64,000 nt of DNA from Sitta carolinensis (lineage: Eukaryota; Chordata; Aves; Passeriformes; Sittidae): the NCBI GenBank assembly GCA_032173965.1, contig JAVUNC010000004.1, positions 59,147,501 through 59,211,500 on the forward strand, in the 5' to 3' direction. Both the position numbers and the translations under genes were made by a program. Within the stretch, counting starts at the first letter, position 1. Every line of letters starts with the position of its first letter. Under the pieces are notes generated by a model. That model had not been told where the DNA came from. It saw only the letters and a program-made list of their open reading frames with translations, and searched no databases. This document shows positions 13,030-25,414 of this stretch, in pieces.

Positions 13030-13625
13030 CTGCAGATAACCTGCTGCCTGGCTGTCTGGCCTTGTGTTAGAAAGCTTTTCTCCACAGCTGCATACTAAGT
13101 CTTGTCTTCTGCATGATGAACATGGAGAAGAATTAGTTATCATCCTCTCCTCATAACAAACTTTTACATATTTTAAATATGTTATCGTGTCTTCCCTTAG
13201 TCTTCACTCTTTCTAGACTAAACAATCTATTTCTTTCAACCTTCCATTCTTCTACATCTGTTATCAATTTTTTGTGGCTTTTACCTGGACTCCCTCCAAC
13301 TGTCTCTTTCCTTAAACAGCCCAGTAGAGAGCTGGATATAGTAATGTAGTCAGGGCCTTGCCACTGCTGATAGGGGCAAAATAAAAATGTGATTTGCTTA
13401 CAGTATTACTCTGATTATATATCAGGCTCCCTTTTTCTGCAAGTGGATAGTGTCCTGACTTAGGGTTTGCTTATAGACCACTGTAACTCCCTTCAAATCT
13501 TTCTATGGTAATTTGCCCTTCTCATTGTGGATCTAATGCGTTAATTTCAGAACATTTATTCAAATTACTGCAATTGCGGTGAGTTCTAATTCAATCTTGT
13601 AAACTGCTTGCAACCTCACCCAGTT
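13030..13625 (-). mobile_element. Ancient CR1 LINE fragment (old CR1/L3-like type)
   Basis: Read on the minus strand, this aligns by eye to the C-terminal coding end and 3' region of an old amniote-type CR1. On the plus strand, landmarks in order are GTTAGAAAGCTTTTC (about 13068), CATGGAGAAGAATTAG, TATCGTGTCTTCCCTTAGTC (about 13182), CTAGACTAAACAATC, CCTGGACTCCCTCCAA (about 13286) and GACCACTGTAACTCCC (about 13477). These are the complements of the recurring CR1 segments encoding the end of the reverse-transcriptase frame. Substitutions and indels are far heavier than in the copy at 18.2-20.3 kb, so it is much older. No frame is open through it. Confidence 0.65.
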
Positions 13626-13629
13626 TAAT

Positions 13630-16600
13630 ATATGATATCAGATGTTAAAAATCTCCTTTATCACCAAAGTGTGAGATTGTTAAATATACAAGGCATCAGA
13701 TTTACAGTTATCTTGTTTTAAGAAGCCTCATGGAAGGCCCTTTTATGATTGATAGCAAGCAGAAGTTATGTAGTAGGATGGAGTCAGACTTTTCTCTGCC
13801 TGTCACTGTCACAGTGTATGATGACCTTACATTTCAGCCAGCAAAGGCAATGCTCAGGTGCTAAACTGACCTCTGCTGAGCTGCAGGTGATGGCAGCAGT
13901 GTTCTCACTGATGAAATTTATTTTGAACTAGCAAGGTCATTTAATGCTGCATTTGTTTTTCTAACATATTTGCAGGACTTTTCTTGTGTTTCGCTTTCTT
14001 TTCCCTGCATGTTTGCATGGTAAATTTTTTGCAGCTCTCCCAGCATGTGTACTTACTGATACCTCTTAAATTTCTCCTTTGGGGCTCTAAGGTAATTAAT
14101 TATCTCCTGGTATAGCATACTGCTCACTTACTGTGCACTGGGTTAATTTGCTGCTGTGCTTTAGTGCTGCCCTTCAGTCAACAAAGCCTCTCTTTTGAAC
14201 TCTTTCCCCCTCTGGATTGCCTTTGCCTGGGATGTTTCTCGATTAGTGTCTGAAGCTGGCTGTGGCTGCATTCCTTTGCTTCTCTAGCATTGGTCTGCTC
14301 TTTCCTTCCTGGGAATGATGAAATCTTTCATTTTATAATCATTTCCTTTTCATCACTAAATTCTAAAAAGTTCTACAAAACTAAAGTTAAAACTACAACA
14401 CCCGCCTGTGTCTTTTATGGCATGCCAAATTACTTCTTCAGCAAATAGTTGAGTATCATTTCGCCAGGAGAAATAAAAGAGGTGTTTAATACCAAACTTT
14501 GTCCATATTCTAATTTTGACAGTCTTCTGAGTTTTTGTATGCTTCCATGGAGGAGTTCTTTCATCCAGGAAGTCAACAGAAGACTGTTTCAAAGGTTGTC
14601 TTCACTCCTTGAAGTAATCAGGGAATATTTTTATGACCTACAATCTAATCCTTTCTGCAAAGTAATTGCAGCTGAAAAACAGCCCGACCTCAGATCCAAA
14701 CATTGTTTTAAGACATATTCTGCAGCTTTTTAAAATACATCTGGAAGATACTTCCTGAAGAAACTGCAGGGGATTCTGTGCCTCATCAGTATAATGGCAA
14801 CCACAAAGTGATGAGATAAAACCAGCTGTCATTTCATAGATATAGATATATATCTCACACTACCATTGGGACAGGTTGTCAACATGCAAAATAATACATA
14901 TAATCTCTCATGAGCAATGAACAAAGCAGAGCTAAGACTGGCAGGAACTTCTACAACCTATATAAATATTAAAAAAGAGGTAAACAAGATAAATCTTTTA
15001 TCGGTACAACACGGTCTCAATGAAAACCATAAAGTGAAGACTTTTTGGTTATTCTGTCTCTTATGGGGCAGATTGAAACCCTACATCTGCAGCCCTTTTT
15101 TCCTTTAGGGAAGAATCTCTGTGGTTCAGCTATTTGAGCATGTTTCTTATTTTCTTTCTTTAAAAAATAATCTGTAATAGTTATTTCAGAACTCTGTAAA
15201 TGGATGACAAATAACCACATTTTAGTTAAACCAGAATGCTCTTTGAAACCATTTCTTACCCTGCTTTTAGTGCTATTTTAGTAGCTCTGTGGGTAACGAC
15301 AGCATATTTCTTTCTTTGGAGGTTCCAAATACTAGAAATATTTTAGGGAGTGATTTTGGGTTCAGTTTGTATTCATACAGATAGGTTATATATCATAGGT
15401 GTTATATAATGCCTGTAATTTAAGAGTCCACAATGAAAACAAAACATTAATATAGTCTGAGGTATTTCCAGGGAGTGAATAACTATGATTAACTGAATAG
15501 GCCATTAGCTACCACTATTACTGCTCAAGTGCAGCTGAAATAGTATTTATTTAGTGTAAAAAATATTTGGCAGCACTGCACTTGCAAAAAAAAAAAACAA
15601 ACAAAAAAACCCCAAACTTTACATTTGGAAAGTCCTCTACATTCCTAGGAATCTCCAAAGAAATGGTATTTAAAGGCACCAGACTCAATTTTCCTAGGCT
15701 GTAACTGAAAAAGAAATATACTAAGTATATAAATTAGGTGAATATTGCATTAACAATCTTATACCAACATATATAAGAATTCAATAATCAAAATAGCTGT
15801 GGGTATGAAGTTTTCTATGGATTGATTAGGCCTTCTGACTGAAAAAAATACATACTATATTACTTTTAGCAGAATTATTAATAAAGTAATGATAGCAAGC
15901 TTTTTCTCTTAGTGATATAAGCAAACCTAACAGATACTAAGTTACTTACAATATTTTAATTATGGGGTTTTTTAAATGCTGTCTTGGAATTGAAAAAGAT
16001 TGTTCTTTTTTGTATATCCTAAAAACCTTCTATTACAATACCTTCTATCGCAATGCCTACTGAAAGCTTTGCTTACAGTAAAAGAACTTCTCTTTGTGAT
16101 GAATTTTTGTTCAAAACAAGAAACAGAATATTTCTTCAAGGTAACATTAAGGATCTTCAGATTACTTTTGAATTTAATATTCTTGGCAGTTGAATCTGAT
16201 CAGAAACCAACTATTCTCTGAAGTTTCTCTATCTTCTCTGTCTCAAACAACTTGCTAATGTATTTCATGATCTCTATAATGTCAGATCTCTTCAGAAATG
16301 CTGGTGATGGTTACACTAAGAAGATATAGTAATTTGCAAGAGTATGTCTGGTTTAAATCCTTTGGTGAACAGGAATTACATGAATTTGGCTGTGTTGCTC
16401 TCTGGAGATCCTTGGCATGCAGAGCAGGCTGCATTCCCCAGCTGACTGATTCTGATGGATAACTTTCTGTGGATTGGGTGGTCTGTGGTGGAGCTGAGGA
16501 GTGGGTTCTTGCTCTAGTGATTGTCTTTTTTTAGAAAAAAATATTGTCTCTTCACAACTGAAGTTGGATTTTTTCCCCCATTTTTTGGAAAAAATAGTGT

Positions 16601-18110
16601 CTATTGACAATCATGCACTTGAAAAAATGAAACATTTTGAAGGGCCTAATATTGAATGCCCGATAATTCTGGAACTTCACAAGATTTTAGTAGTGGACAT
16701 GTGCCAAAGAGATTATTTTAAAAGCAGAAGTATCAAGAGAATGCAACTATAAGTGTTTAAGAACAGATCAGGCTTTGCCAGAGCTAATGGAGAATAATGG
16801 TGATGTTTCTAGATATGGAGAGTTCAGAAATGAAAGTTGGGATCAGGAGCTGGTAAAATAATAAGTTTTTGATGATTGTGATAATTATTTATACAGAGCT
16901 ATTCCTCATTGTTTTTTTTGTTAAGAGGCACATTACAATTTTTTTTAAGAGACAGACTTAAGCACGCCAAAAAGACTAAAATGTAATATGAGAGAAAGTT
17001 AAAAAAAAATAAAAATCTGTTTAACAGTTCATCCAGTTAACCTGCCAGGATGGATTTAATAGTAAGTCATGGGGAGACCATAGCTGGCACCAAAGCAGCC
17101 TACATGTAGTCTTCAACAGGTGAAGAGCCTTGGCAGTGCTCTGGAGCTCTGTACCATAATGATTATCTGAGGTATTTTTTATATGTTGTGGCATTTGACT
17201 GGAATAACTGAAATGAATGAGCAGTAACACCAATGTAGATTGAGTCAATATTTTTAGAATTTGCAGTGAGGCAGCTGACTAGAAAATGGAGTTAATGATC
17301 TGAAACAAAATTACCTACAGGAAGATTATCTTCTGCTTATTTAATGCTGGACTGATTTACTGGCAATACAGAGACATTTATAGAATCACAAGAGTATGGA
17401 AGAGTTATTCTGTTTACATAATCTATAAATATTAATTAAGTTGCCAAAATATTTTTAGTTCCAGGCCCAACAAGACAGAATCAGACTGGAATTACTGACT
17501 TTCTGATCAATAGCAGCTGAGGTCACAGAGAAACCACATGTAATGACAAATCTGAACTGGGACCTAAATTAAGATTATTTAAGTCATTAATTAAAGCTAA
17601 ATATAAATAATTGCATTTAAATGTAGTCTGATATTTTCAAGCAACTTTTAGGATCTTTAAGAGAAGCTCCACATTGTAAGGTTCACCTTTCCTGGCTATT
17701 CATGTATTTCTAGTTCACCAGGGACATAATTCCTGCACTGCAGCAATTGAAAACAGTATTTCCACTGCAAAGTGAGAACTGTGAAGGACATGAAGGGAAG
17801 CTAATGGTCTCCAGTACACGGCTAAGACCAGGCAGAAGATACAATTTTTAGATAACAGAGTGCACAGAGGAAACACATGCATTCTGCAGATTGACAAAAC
17901 CCTAGGAGACAACTGCAGGTGGGCAGGTACCTTTCATCCCAAAGGAAATGCTGCAAGATCTAGGTAAAATATAGTAGTACAAACATGAAGTCAGGCATTC
18001 AATGATGTAAATAAAATTTCTACTATTACTTTTTGGAAACAGCAAAACAAGGGAGAATAAGAAAGTATGTTTATTAGTTGTGAGATATTTCTGAGCCATT
18101 TGTTCAGTTG
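13630..18110. other. AT-rich unique noncoding DNA
   Basis: No gene or recognised mobile element. Frames are below 95 codons. Local features are short A/T runs (for example an A-rich string with C interruptions at about 15587-15614) and an alternating ATAGATAT/TATATC stretch at about 14838-14855. Nothing indicates a promoter or an RNA gene. Confidence 0.5.
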
Positions 18111-18114
18111 TGTT

Positions 18115-18129
18115 AAAAAAAAAAAAAAA
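18115..18129 (+). repeat. Poly-A tract (15 bp)
   Basis: A run of 15 A, about 70 bp before the CR1 3' terminus. CR1 ends in short microsatellite units rather than poly-A, so this tract is not its tail. No poly(A) signal lies just upstream. Confidence 0.8.
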
Positions 18130-18509
18130 GGTAGAATGCTATCTTGGGACATATCAAGCAAGGTAACTCCAGCAGAGAAAGTGAAGTTATCAGTGTCTTA
18201 ATCATAGAATCACTTAGGTTGGAAAAAGGCCTCTAAGTTCAAGTCCAACCATTAACCCAGCACTGCCAAGTCCACCACTAAACCATGTCCCTAAGGACAA
18301 GTTCTGCAGGTCTTTTAAATATCTCCAGAGATGAGGATTCAACCACTTCACTGGGAAGCTTGTTCCAGTGCTTAATAACCCTTTTCATAAAGAAAATTTT
18401 CCTAAGATCTAATCTAAACCTTCTCTCTACAACTCATAGGCCGTTTCCTTTTGTCCTGTTTCTTGTTACTTGGGAGCAGAGACTCACCCCACCTGGCTAT
18501 AACCTCCTT

Positions 18510-18971
18510 TCAAGGAGTTGAAGAGAGTGGTGAGGTTCCCTCTCTGCCTCCTCTTCTCCAGGCTAAACACCCCCAGTTCCCACAGCCACTCCTTGTAAGC
18601 CTCGTGCTCCAACCCTTCACCAGCTCTGCTGCCCTTCTCTGCACCTGCCCCAGCCCCTCAGTGTCCTCCTGTAGTGAGGGTCCCAGCACTGGACACAGCA
18701 CTGGAGGGGCAGCCTCAGCAGTGCCCAGCACAGGGGGACAATCCCTGCCCTGCTCCTGCTGGCCACACCATTGCTGATCCAGGCCAGGATGCCATTGGCC
18801 TTTCCCCGGCCCCCTGGCACAGCTGGCTCCTGTCCAGCTGCTGCTGACCAGCACCCCCAGGGCCTTTTCCCCCAGGCCACTTCCCAGCCACTCTTCCCCC
18901 AGCCTGTAGCCCTGCCTGGGGCTGTTGTGACCCAAGGGCAAAAGCTGGTACTTGGCCTTGTTGAATCTCAT
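18510..18971 (-). pseudogene. CR1 ORF2 C-terminal fragment
   Basis: This 153-codon open stretch lies downstream of the reverse-transcriptase core in the same element. It keeps landmarks of the CR1 ORF2 C-terminus: MRFNKAKYQLLPLGHN at its start, YRLGEEWL, KALGVLVSSSW, a [11 protein letters not shown] segment and LVKGWSTRL. It is out of frame with the 19102-19488 piece, so the two cannot be read together. The initial Met is internal to the original protein and not a true start. No cellular role is expected. Confidence 0.85.
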
Positions 18972-19101
18972 ACCACTGGCCTCAGCCTACTGGTCCAGCT
19001 GGTCCAACTCCCTCTGCAGAGCCTTCCTGCCCTCCAGCAGATCAACACTCCCACCAAGCTTGGTGTCGTACAAACTGACTGAGGCTGCTCTTGATGCCCT
19101 C

Positions 19102-19488
19102 CTACTGAATATCAATAAAGATATTTAACAGGACTGGCTCCAACACTGAGTCCTGGGGAATCCCAGGGCTTGTGACTGGCCACCAGCTGGATGAACTACA
19201 TGTACCACCACTCTGGGCCCAGCCATCCAGCCAGTTTTTAACCCAGTGAATGGTGCAGGAACTCCTGTCCAAGCCAGAAGCAGCCAGTTTCTCCAGGAGA
19301 ATGCTGTGGGAAATGGTGTCAAAATCCCAGCAGACAACAAGCACAGACCTTTCCTCACCCACTAAGCAGGCCATCTTGCCATGGAAGGAGAACAAATTAG
19401 TCAAGCAAGACCTGCCTTTTCCAAAGCCACAGTGTCTGGGTCTAATCCTGTGGTTGTCCTGTACATGCCATATGGCATGCATAGGCAC
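19102..19488 (-). pseudogene. CR1 ORF2 reverse-transcriptase core fragment
   Basis: This open stretch of 128 codons carries the CR1 reverse-transcriptase core: a GFGKGRSCLTNL segment near residue 22 (family form GFRKGRSCLTNL), then motif A, then SILLEKLAASGLD and HWVKNWLDGWAQ. Motif A is damaged: the family DFSKAFDT is here DFDT, an in-frame loss of four codons at about 19316-19330. A premature TAG ends the frame shortly before the FADD catalytic motif C, which is itself broken by a 2-base loss at about 19061-19074. In an intact element the protein nicks and reverse-transcribes at the target site; this one cannot be functional. Confidence 0.88.
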
Positions 19489-20349
19489 TCAAGATCGCCT
19501 GGTCCATGACCCGCCCTGGGACCAATGTCAGGCTCACAAGCCTCTAGATCCCTGGATTCTCCTTTCGATCCTTCTTGTGGGTGGGTGTCACATCTGCCAA
19601 TTTCCAGTCATCTGAGGCTTCACTGGTAAATCAGGACTGGTGATAAATGATGGAAAGTGGCTTGATGAGCACTTCTGCCAGCACTTTCAAGTATCCTTGA
19701 ATGGATCCCGTCCACCCCATAGACTTGGGTCTTTCTGAGGGCTGTAGCAGTCACTGACAATTTCCCCTTGGATTATAGTGGCTTCATTCTGCTCCCTATC
19801 ACTGTCTTGCAGCTCAGGAGTCTCAGTACCCTGAGAAACACTGATCCTTCTATTAAAGACTGAGGCAAAGACATTAAAATAAACAGCCTTTTCCTCATAC
19901 TTTGTGGCTGTATTTCACCCCACATCCAGTAAATGATGGAATTTCTCCTTAAGAAGCATTTTTATTGTCTTTTATAGCTGTAGCCAGATTAAGTTCTAGT
20001 TGGGTTTGGGCCCTTCTAGTTTTCTGGCTGCATAAGACCCCTGTAGTGATCTGGAGTACTCTGCCCCTTGTTCTAAGGATTATAAACTTTTCATTTTTTC
20101 CTGAATGCCAGCCAAAGCTCTCTGTTCGGCTGAGCTGGTCTATCTTTTGACATGTGGGGATGGTCTGCTCCTGTACCTTTAGGATGTTTTCTTTTGAGGA
20201 ATGTCCAGCCTTCCTGGACTCCTTTGCCCTTCATGATTGCCTTCCAAGGGCCTCTGTCAACCAGTCTCCTAAACGAAACTTTGTAGGACAAAGTCTTATC
20301 ACTCATATTCCAGTTAAGATTAAATCAAGAAGTGGAAGACACTGAGAGG

Positions 20350-21140
20350 CAAACTAGGGAGAGAACAGGAAAGCCAAGAGGCAAGAGGATGCTAACAGAT
20401 GTTGACTTAACCTAATAAAAGGAAATTTGGGAAAGATATTATGAACAGTCTCTCTAACCACCTCCAAGAAGTGCATACCCCAAAAAAAGAGAAAATATCC
20501 TTATTGTAAACACAAACCTCAGGTTTATAAATTGATCATGAAAATGCAGGCTTCAAATTAGAAAAAAAATGTTCTAGTCATCAGAGCAATGAACTTTTGG
20601 AACAGTAAGAAAAAGATGTTAAAAAAACCAAACTAGGATAGAGCTTGGCCAGTTAATAGAAAGGAATGGGGGAGTCTTGCATGCTGAGACCTTTCAAAGT
20701 AGTACCCCTACTCTGTACCCCTCCTATTCCACATAGTAAAGGGCTATGGACTGTTCTGCATGCTTCAGAGTTTGCTGGCAGGAACCAGATGCTCAAAGGC
20801 ATTCAGTAAAAAATTAAGAGACCTCAGTTGTGAGAGAGAAGAAAAATTCTGAGGGTTGTTTCAGGATTGCCACAAGCCATCAGTGTGCTAGAGCCCTGAC
20901 AAACACCCAGGGAGATGTAAGAACTTCCAGTCCATTTCAGGGTAGGAATACTGATTTGGGCTTCAGCTGGCTTCCTCCACGCTGCTGGAAGCCCAGCCAG
21001 GAGTTACTGCTTTGAGACAGTACAGGGAGCTGCTATGTCCTGCTGGCATACAATTTATTAGCCAATTATTTGCTGACAAACAATGTATTAGCTAATTCCA
21101 GCTGATACTCAGTGATTGTGCAACGGCTTTTCATTTGCTT
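20350..21140. other. Unique noncoding DNA
   Basis: No gene or mobile element recognised downstream of the CR1. Short A-rich strings occur at about 20480 and 20560. Frames are under 65 codons. Confidence 0.5.
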
Positions 21141-21149
21141 TGTCCCGGT

Positions 21150-21650
21150 GTGTCCATTTATAGGAACACACCAGCCCCACGACTGGGAGGCAGCGACATC
21201 CAATCTACCTCTTGGGCAAGAAAGTTGCTGGTGCCGAGCGCTCCCCCACCTCGTGGCTCACGCCAGGGCAAAACAGCACTTTGGGACAAATTCCGTTCTC
21301 TGGGAGCCTGAATCAGGCACAGGCACCCGCGGGCTGCCCCAGCTCCTGCTGGCTGAAGATGTTCAGGTTATTTTAAGGCTTTCCCTGCAGCACTGATGCA
21401 GCATGGCAGCAGTCACACTGTGAGCTCCCAGCTCTCCCACGGAACCTGTGGCTGTTGTGGGGATGCTCTCGCCATGCCTGCCAGCTCTCGGCACCACCCC
21501 ACCCCGAGCTTGTCCTCACAGCTTCACAGCTTCAGCGCATACCAAAAGGGCTCGCTTGAACTGCCCCTGCTGTGTTTATGGATGTGCCTTTGCCTTGAAG
21601 CAAACCAGAAGCATTCCCGCAGTCGAGCTCAGCTGCGGAGAGATTGAGGC
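21150..21650 (+). promoter_or_regulatory. GC-elevated segment with scattered CpGs, possible regulatory element
   Basis: This 500-bp stretch has visibly more G+C and CpG than the AT-rich DNA on both sides, including CCCGCGGGC-like, CATACC...CTCGC and GCAGTCGAGC contexts, but it does not reach island density. Overlapping plus-strand frames of 71-94 codons run through it without recognisable domains. It might be a weak promoter or enhancer, a decayed island or an unrecognised old repeat. No motif settles this. Confidence 0.25.
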
Positions 21651-21659
21651 TGTTTTTCA

Positions 21660-24600
21660 TTAACACCTTGAAGTGTTGTTTGCAGTTTCCAGCTCACACC
21701 GTCTGCTGTTCCATAGCCACACCAATGAGCGCTGTTTGGCTTGAATGTAGATGAAGTGTTCTAGCAAGTATGTCAAGAGTTGGCTCATGATCAAGTTTCA
21801 GTCATGTAAGTGTGTAGGCATACCCCCAAACAAACTTAAAACTTTTTCTCCATCATGGCAAGGCAGAGCACGATAACTGCGTCAGCCAGCAAAGCTGGAA
21901 GACAGTATATTTAGATGTTTCTTGTCAGGCAAACGCCAAATATTCAAAAATTGTTCCTTCCAAGATAATAAGACTGGCTTTAATATAGTGTAATCTTAAA
22001 ATAAAGATAATATAAATATAAATCCCATTTATCTTCTGCTTTTCTCAGATTCTTCTGAACCTATCAACACCTAAAAATCACAGTTTTCACCTTTTCATCT
22101 ATGAGCATAGAAAGATGAACTAAAAAATGAAAAATCCTATTCATGCATGAACAACTCTCTTCTGAAGGAGAAGCTTTACAAAAAGACATCACGTCATGGA
22201 GCTCATGAGACACTCTCTGGAGCTGGTAACGCTGGATTTGATAAAGCTGGGGACTGAATTAGTCAAAGTTTGCACAGCTGTAAGAATGATGTAGTTCAGA
22301 TTACAGAATTCTTGCTGAGAGAAGACACACATGGAGTGAAAACCACCAGGTATAGATTACCTGAAAGGGAGGGAAGAAAGTAAAAAGGTCAGAGAGGGCT
22401 ACAGTTGTCTTGCGCAGTGCAGTGCGAGCATTTTCAGTCACTCATCAGGGAAACTGCTTCGAGGCTGTAAAATTCTTCCTTCAGCCCAGAACTCACTCCC
22501 ATAAAAAGTTACTTGATGCCAGCATGTATTTTGGAGGATTTATTATTATCACGTGGTACCCTAATTAGGTCTTACCTACAGAATGCAGCTTGCCACTGGA
22601 CTGTTCATTTCTAACTGATATCACATACAGCACCATATTCAGCGCAGAAAAGCTTTGAAAATTCTTCAGATTTTTAAATCGCGTTACATAGGATTTTTTA
22701 TTTTATTGGGTGTTTATACACTGCTTTTTTAAAACAGTTTCATGTGGTTGTTAAACTATCAGATTCTTGTTAATTCTAAAATGCACTTCTAAATAAATTT
22801 GCTTAAGGTTTAGAGACTTTGTTATCCATTGTAATTAAGTATAGTTTAAATTTAGCACATTGTAACTTCCCTTTAGTCTTATATACCCAATAACTTTATG
22901 ATATCAAGAGTCTTAGAAATATTCTAATACTTAATATTTGCCTTTTAATTTGTTTAAAAAATGAAGTCTAAGAATCTTTTTGTATACAGATACAGAAATA
23001 ATGTAGCAGTTCAAGTATTGAACATTACTGCAATTTTTTCCCCCAAGTCCCTTAGGTTGAGTTGTACAAAACATCCTCATAATTTTCAAATTTCCTACTA
23101 CCTCTTCATAAATGACAGCACAATATATATAAAACATCATATGATGTTCCAAATGTTATTACTACCTTGATAGAGGTTTCTCTAACAGCAGGGACATGGG
23201 CTTCATAATTTATTTCAAGTATTGCAATGAGCAGCATTCCCAAAAGCTTAAGACATCTGACATCAAGGAACAAACAGATTGAGTATGTCATTATCAATAA
23301 TCTAGTCTTTACCCACAAACTTTCACTGAAGTTTAAAGTCAGTTTATGCATGTCATATCAATTATCAATTATGTATGTTTTATGCTGGTTGCTAAAATGA
23401 GGAAGTTTTGCACTTTCTATTAATCTCGATTTGATAACTGCAGTCTTAATTAGGCTGAGTGTTGCTAATTTTCCCCGTCGGCCAACACAGGAACATTGCA
23501 CTATTTAAATACGGACTCCTGTTTCTCCTTTAGAAAAGAAGGCGTAGGACTCGTCTCACTTCACTCTTGCAGTACGTTTACACTGCAAAGCTGATGCTCT
23601 GTCTCTGTAGCACAGTGAGCGCTGTGCAGTGCGAGTCACACACCCACACACCTCTCGTGGCTGCTCCTGCCACTTGTGTTGGGCACTGAGGCAAGCACAG
23701 CACAAATTTTCCCTCACTGACTGGCTTCAGATAACTCGGTCTGGATACCGACATTTGTCACAGGGTGGCTTGCCATGGACTGCAAAGAGAACAATGATGA
23801 TCTTTTAAGATAGGAGTCACCATGACACGTCTTTCCATGTCAACAAGGCATCAGCTCTTCTGAGGTCCTGAGCAAGCTGCTGCCTGGACTTTCAGTTATG
23901 CTTCTGACTGAACAGTTTCTCTCTCTGTCACTGTTAGCAAAAACTTGACTCTCAGAAATCATAGCCCTTTTGACAAAAAGACAGAAGTAATTTGGTATCT
24001 GTATGTCTGAAATTCCTGATAAAATCTTCTAAATCTCTATAATTTATAATTCCTAGAGCAGCTTTCAGCACGGGGCAGACATCTGCTTTGTCTCAGCTTC
24101 AGGACTTTTGACTTCCTGTAAAAAGCAGGTTTTATGTGGGATTTCCTCTCTGCCTTGGCAGTCAGACAGCAGGCTGTGCATCATGAGCAGTCAGGCTGGC
24201 TCACCTGTCCTTTATGCAATTTCCTTTTTTTTCCACTGGAGAAAGCTGGGAGTATTTGTGTATACACTTTATGCTGCTGTCGTCTCTGTCACCATGTATT
24301 TTTCAGAGGAAGTCAGTCTCACTTTTCTTCCACTGAAATCCAGTGGAATATATCCCTAAATATCAAATCAATTTTTGCATTAATTGAAGGTGGGCTTTGT
24401 GTTGTATTTTAACTTCTGCTGTTCCTCCAGTCCAGAAGGAACTGGGGACCATTTCCACCTTGGGGAGCAAGTTATTTCACTTTTCTGAGTAGCGCAGATG
24501 GCACAAACAAAATATATCATAGAATGTGAAGTAATAAAAGTCTGTTAATAATCCAAATTTGGTTAAGAGGAGTGATCTGTGCCTTCTGTATTGGCTTGTA

Positions 24601-25190
24601 TCTCCATAAAGATTAATGTAAATGGTAACCGTTTTCTTTGTAAATCTCAATATGACTGGTCCTGTTGGTCTTAGCAGTCTTGTTCAGTATGTTTCTGACC
24701 AAGATATCTTTTGCAAGATAAACAGTAAACAGTAATTTTGTGGTCTAGAGCAGTTGTGCAGTTCTAAACTGTAGTGGTATTTGGAACATTTCACTGAACA
24801 AAACTCAATTTTAAAAGGCTGTGAAACAATGTCATTAGTCTAAATTGAACAATATTTCAGTTAAACACATACTCCATACAAGTAGCCATACAGATGAGAA
24901 ATCAACTGTTAGCAAGACTATGTTATCACTTGAAATCTTCTGTCCATAATACTTCTATTTTCAAAGTCTGTATAATTCTTCTTAAAATATATTTGCTAGT
25001 ATTAGCAGCTTTATTTGAACAAGACTGTATGGTGAAATATTTCAGTTGTTACTATTCTTGTGTGCTAGGGAAATTGGGCTAGTATAAATTATCATTACAT
25101 GATTGCATAAATTGTTTGGAAACCATATACAAAGAGTAGTTGTCAATGATACACCATTTAGTAGAGTTTTTCAAGTGTTTTTAGCTTGTT
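21660..25190. other. Unique noncoding DNA with a possible regulatory patch
   Basis: Mostly AT-rich, with no gene. Between about 23440 and 23640 the sequence carries a TTAATTAGG homeodomain-type site, a TATA-like CTATTTAAATACGG (23500-23513) and an unusual number of CpGs for the area. A perfect 8-bp hairpin (TTCCACTG, 5-base loop, CAGTGGAA) lies at 24328-24348. Frames are below 95 codons. Confidence 0.4.
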
Positions 25191-25194
25191 CCAG

Positions 25195-25410
25195 TAATAT
25201 TCAGTATCCTCACTGATGGCTTGGATGAAAGGTTAGAACATACTCTTAATAAATTCATAGAGCAAAACAAGTATTTTGGAAGCAAGGCTGCAGAAAATGA
25301 CAATGTAAAGATAAAGTATGCTGATATTTAAAAATAGGCTAGACAAACATCAGCAGGTATTACATTGGTCAGGGGTGAGCAAAGAGATCTCTCACATCAC
25401 CTGCTACCTC
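25195..25410 (+). mobile_element. Ancient CR1 LINE remnant, internally deleted
   Basis: Two segments resemble an old CR1 in plus orientation. About 25198-25260 looks like the reverse-transcriptase region before motif C (AATATTCAG...CTCACTGATGGCTTGGATGA, with later TTAATAAATTCATAG where a FADD-coding stretch would stand). About 25326-25405 looks like the 3' part (TATTTAAAAATAGGCTAGAC, then CAGGTATTACA and CATCACCTGCTACC). The intervening 3' half of ORF2 is missing. Divergence is high, so the call rests on word order and spacing. Confidence 0.5.
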
Positions 25411-25414
25411 TGTT

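Larger units (their letters stand above)
18201..20290 (-). mobile_element. CR1 LINE, 5'-truncated copy of about 2.1 kb with broken reverse transcriptase
   Basis: The left edge carries the complement of the CR1 3' terminus (ATCATAGAATCACTTAGGTT). Going right, i.e. upstream in the element, come the 3' UTR, the end of ORF2, the reverse-transcriptase core and part of the region before it, including a stretch resembling CAGCCAAAGCTCTCTGTTC at about 20108. A full CR1 is about 4.5 kb, so roughly the 3' half is present, the usual result of incomplete target-primed reverse transcription. The position where similarity fades (about 20.27-20.35 kb) is approximate. Copies of this kind are abundant in bird genomes; divergence is moderate, well below that of the ancient CR1 at 13 kb. 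Confidence 0.93.

Noticed and set aside
18510..19488. Plus-strand frames of 103-121 codons within the CR1
   Set aside because: They are antisense shadows of CR1 ORF2.
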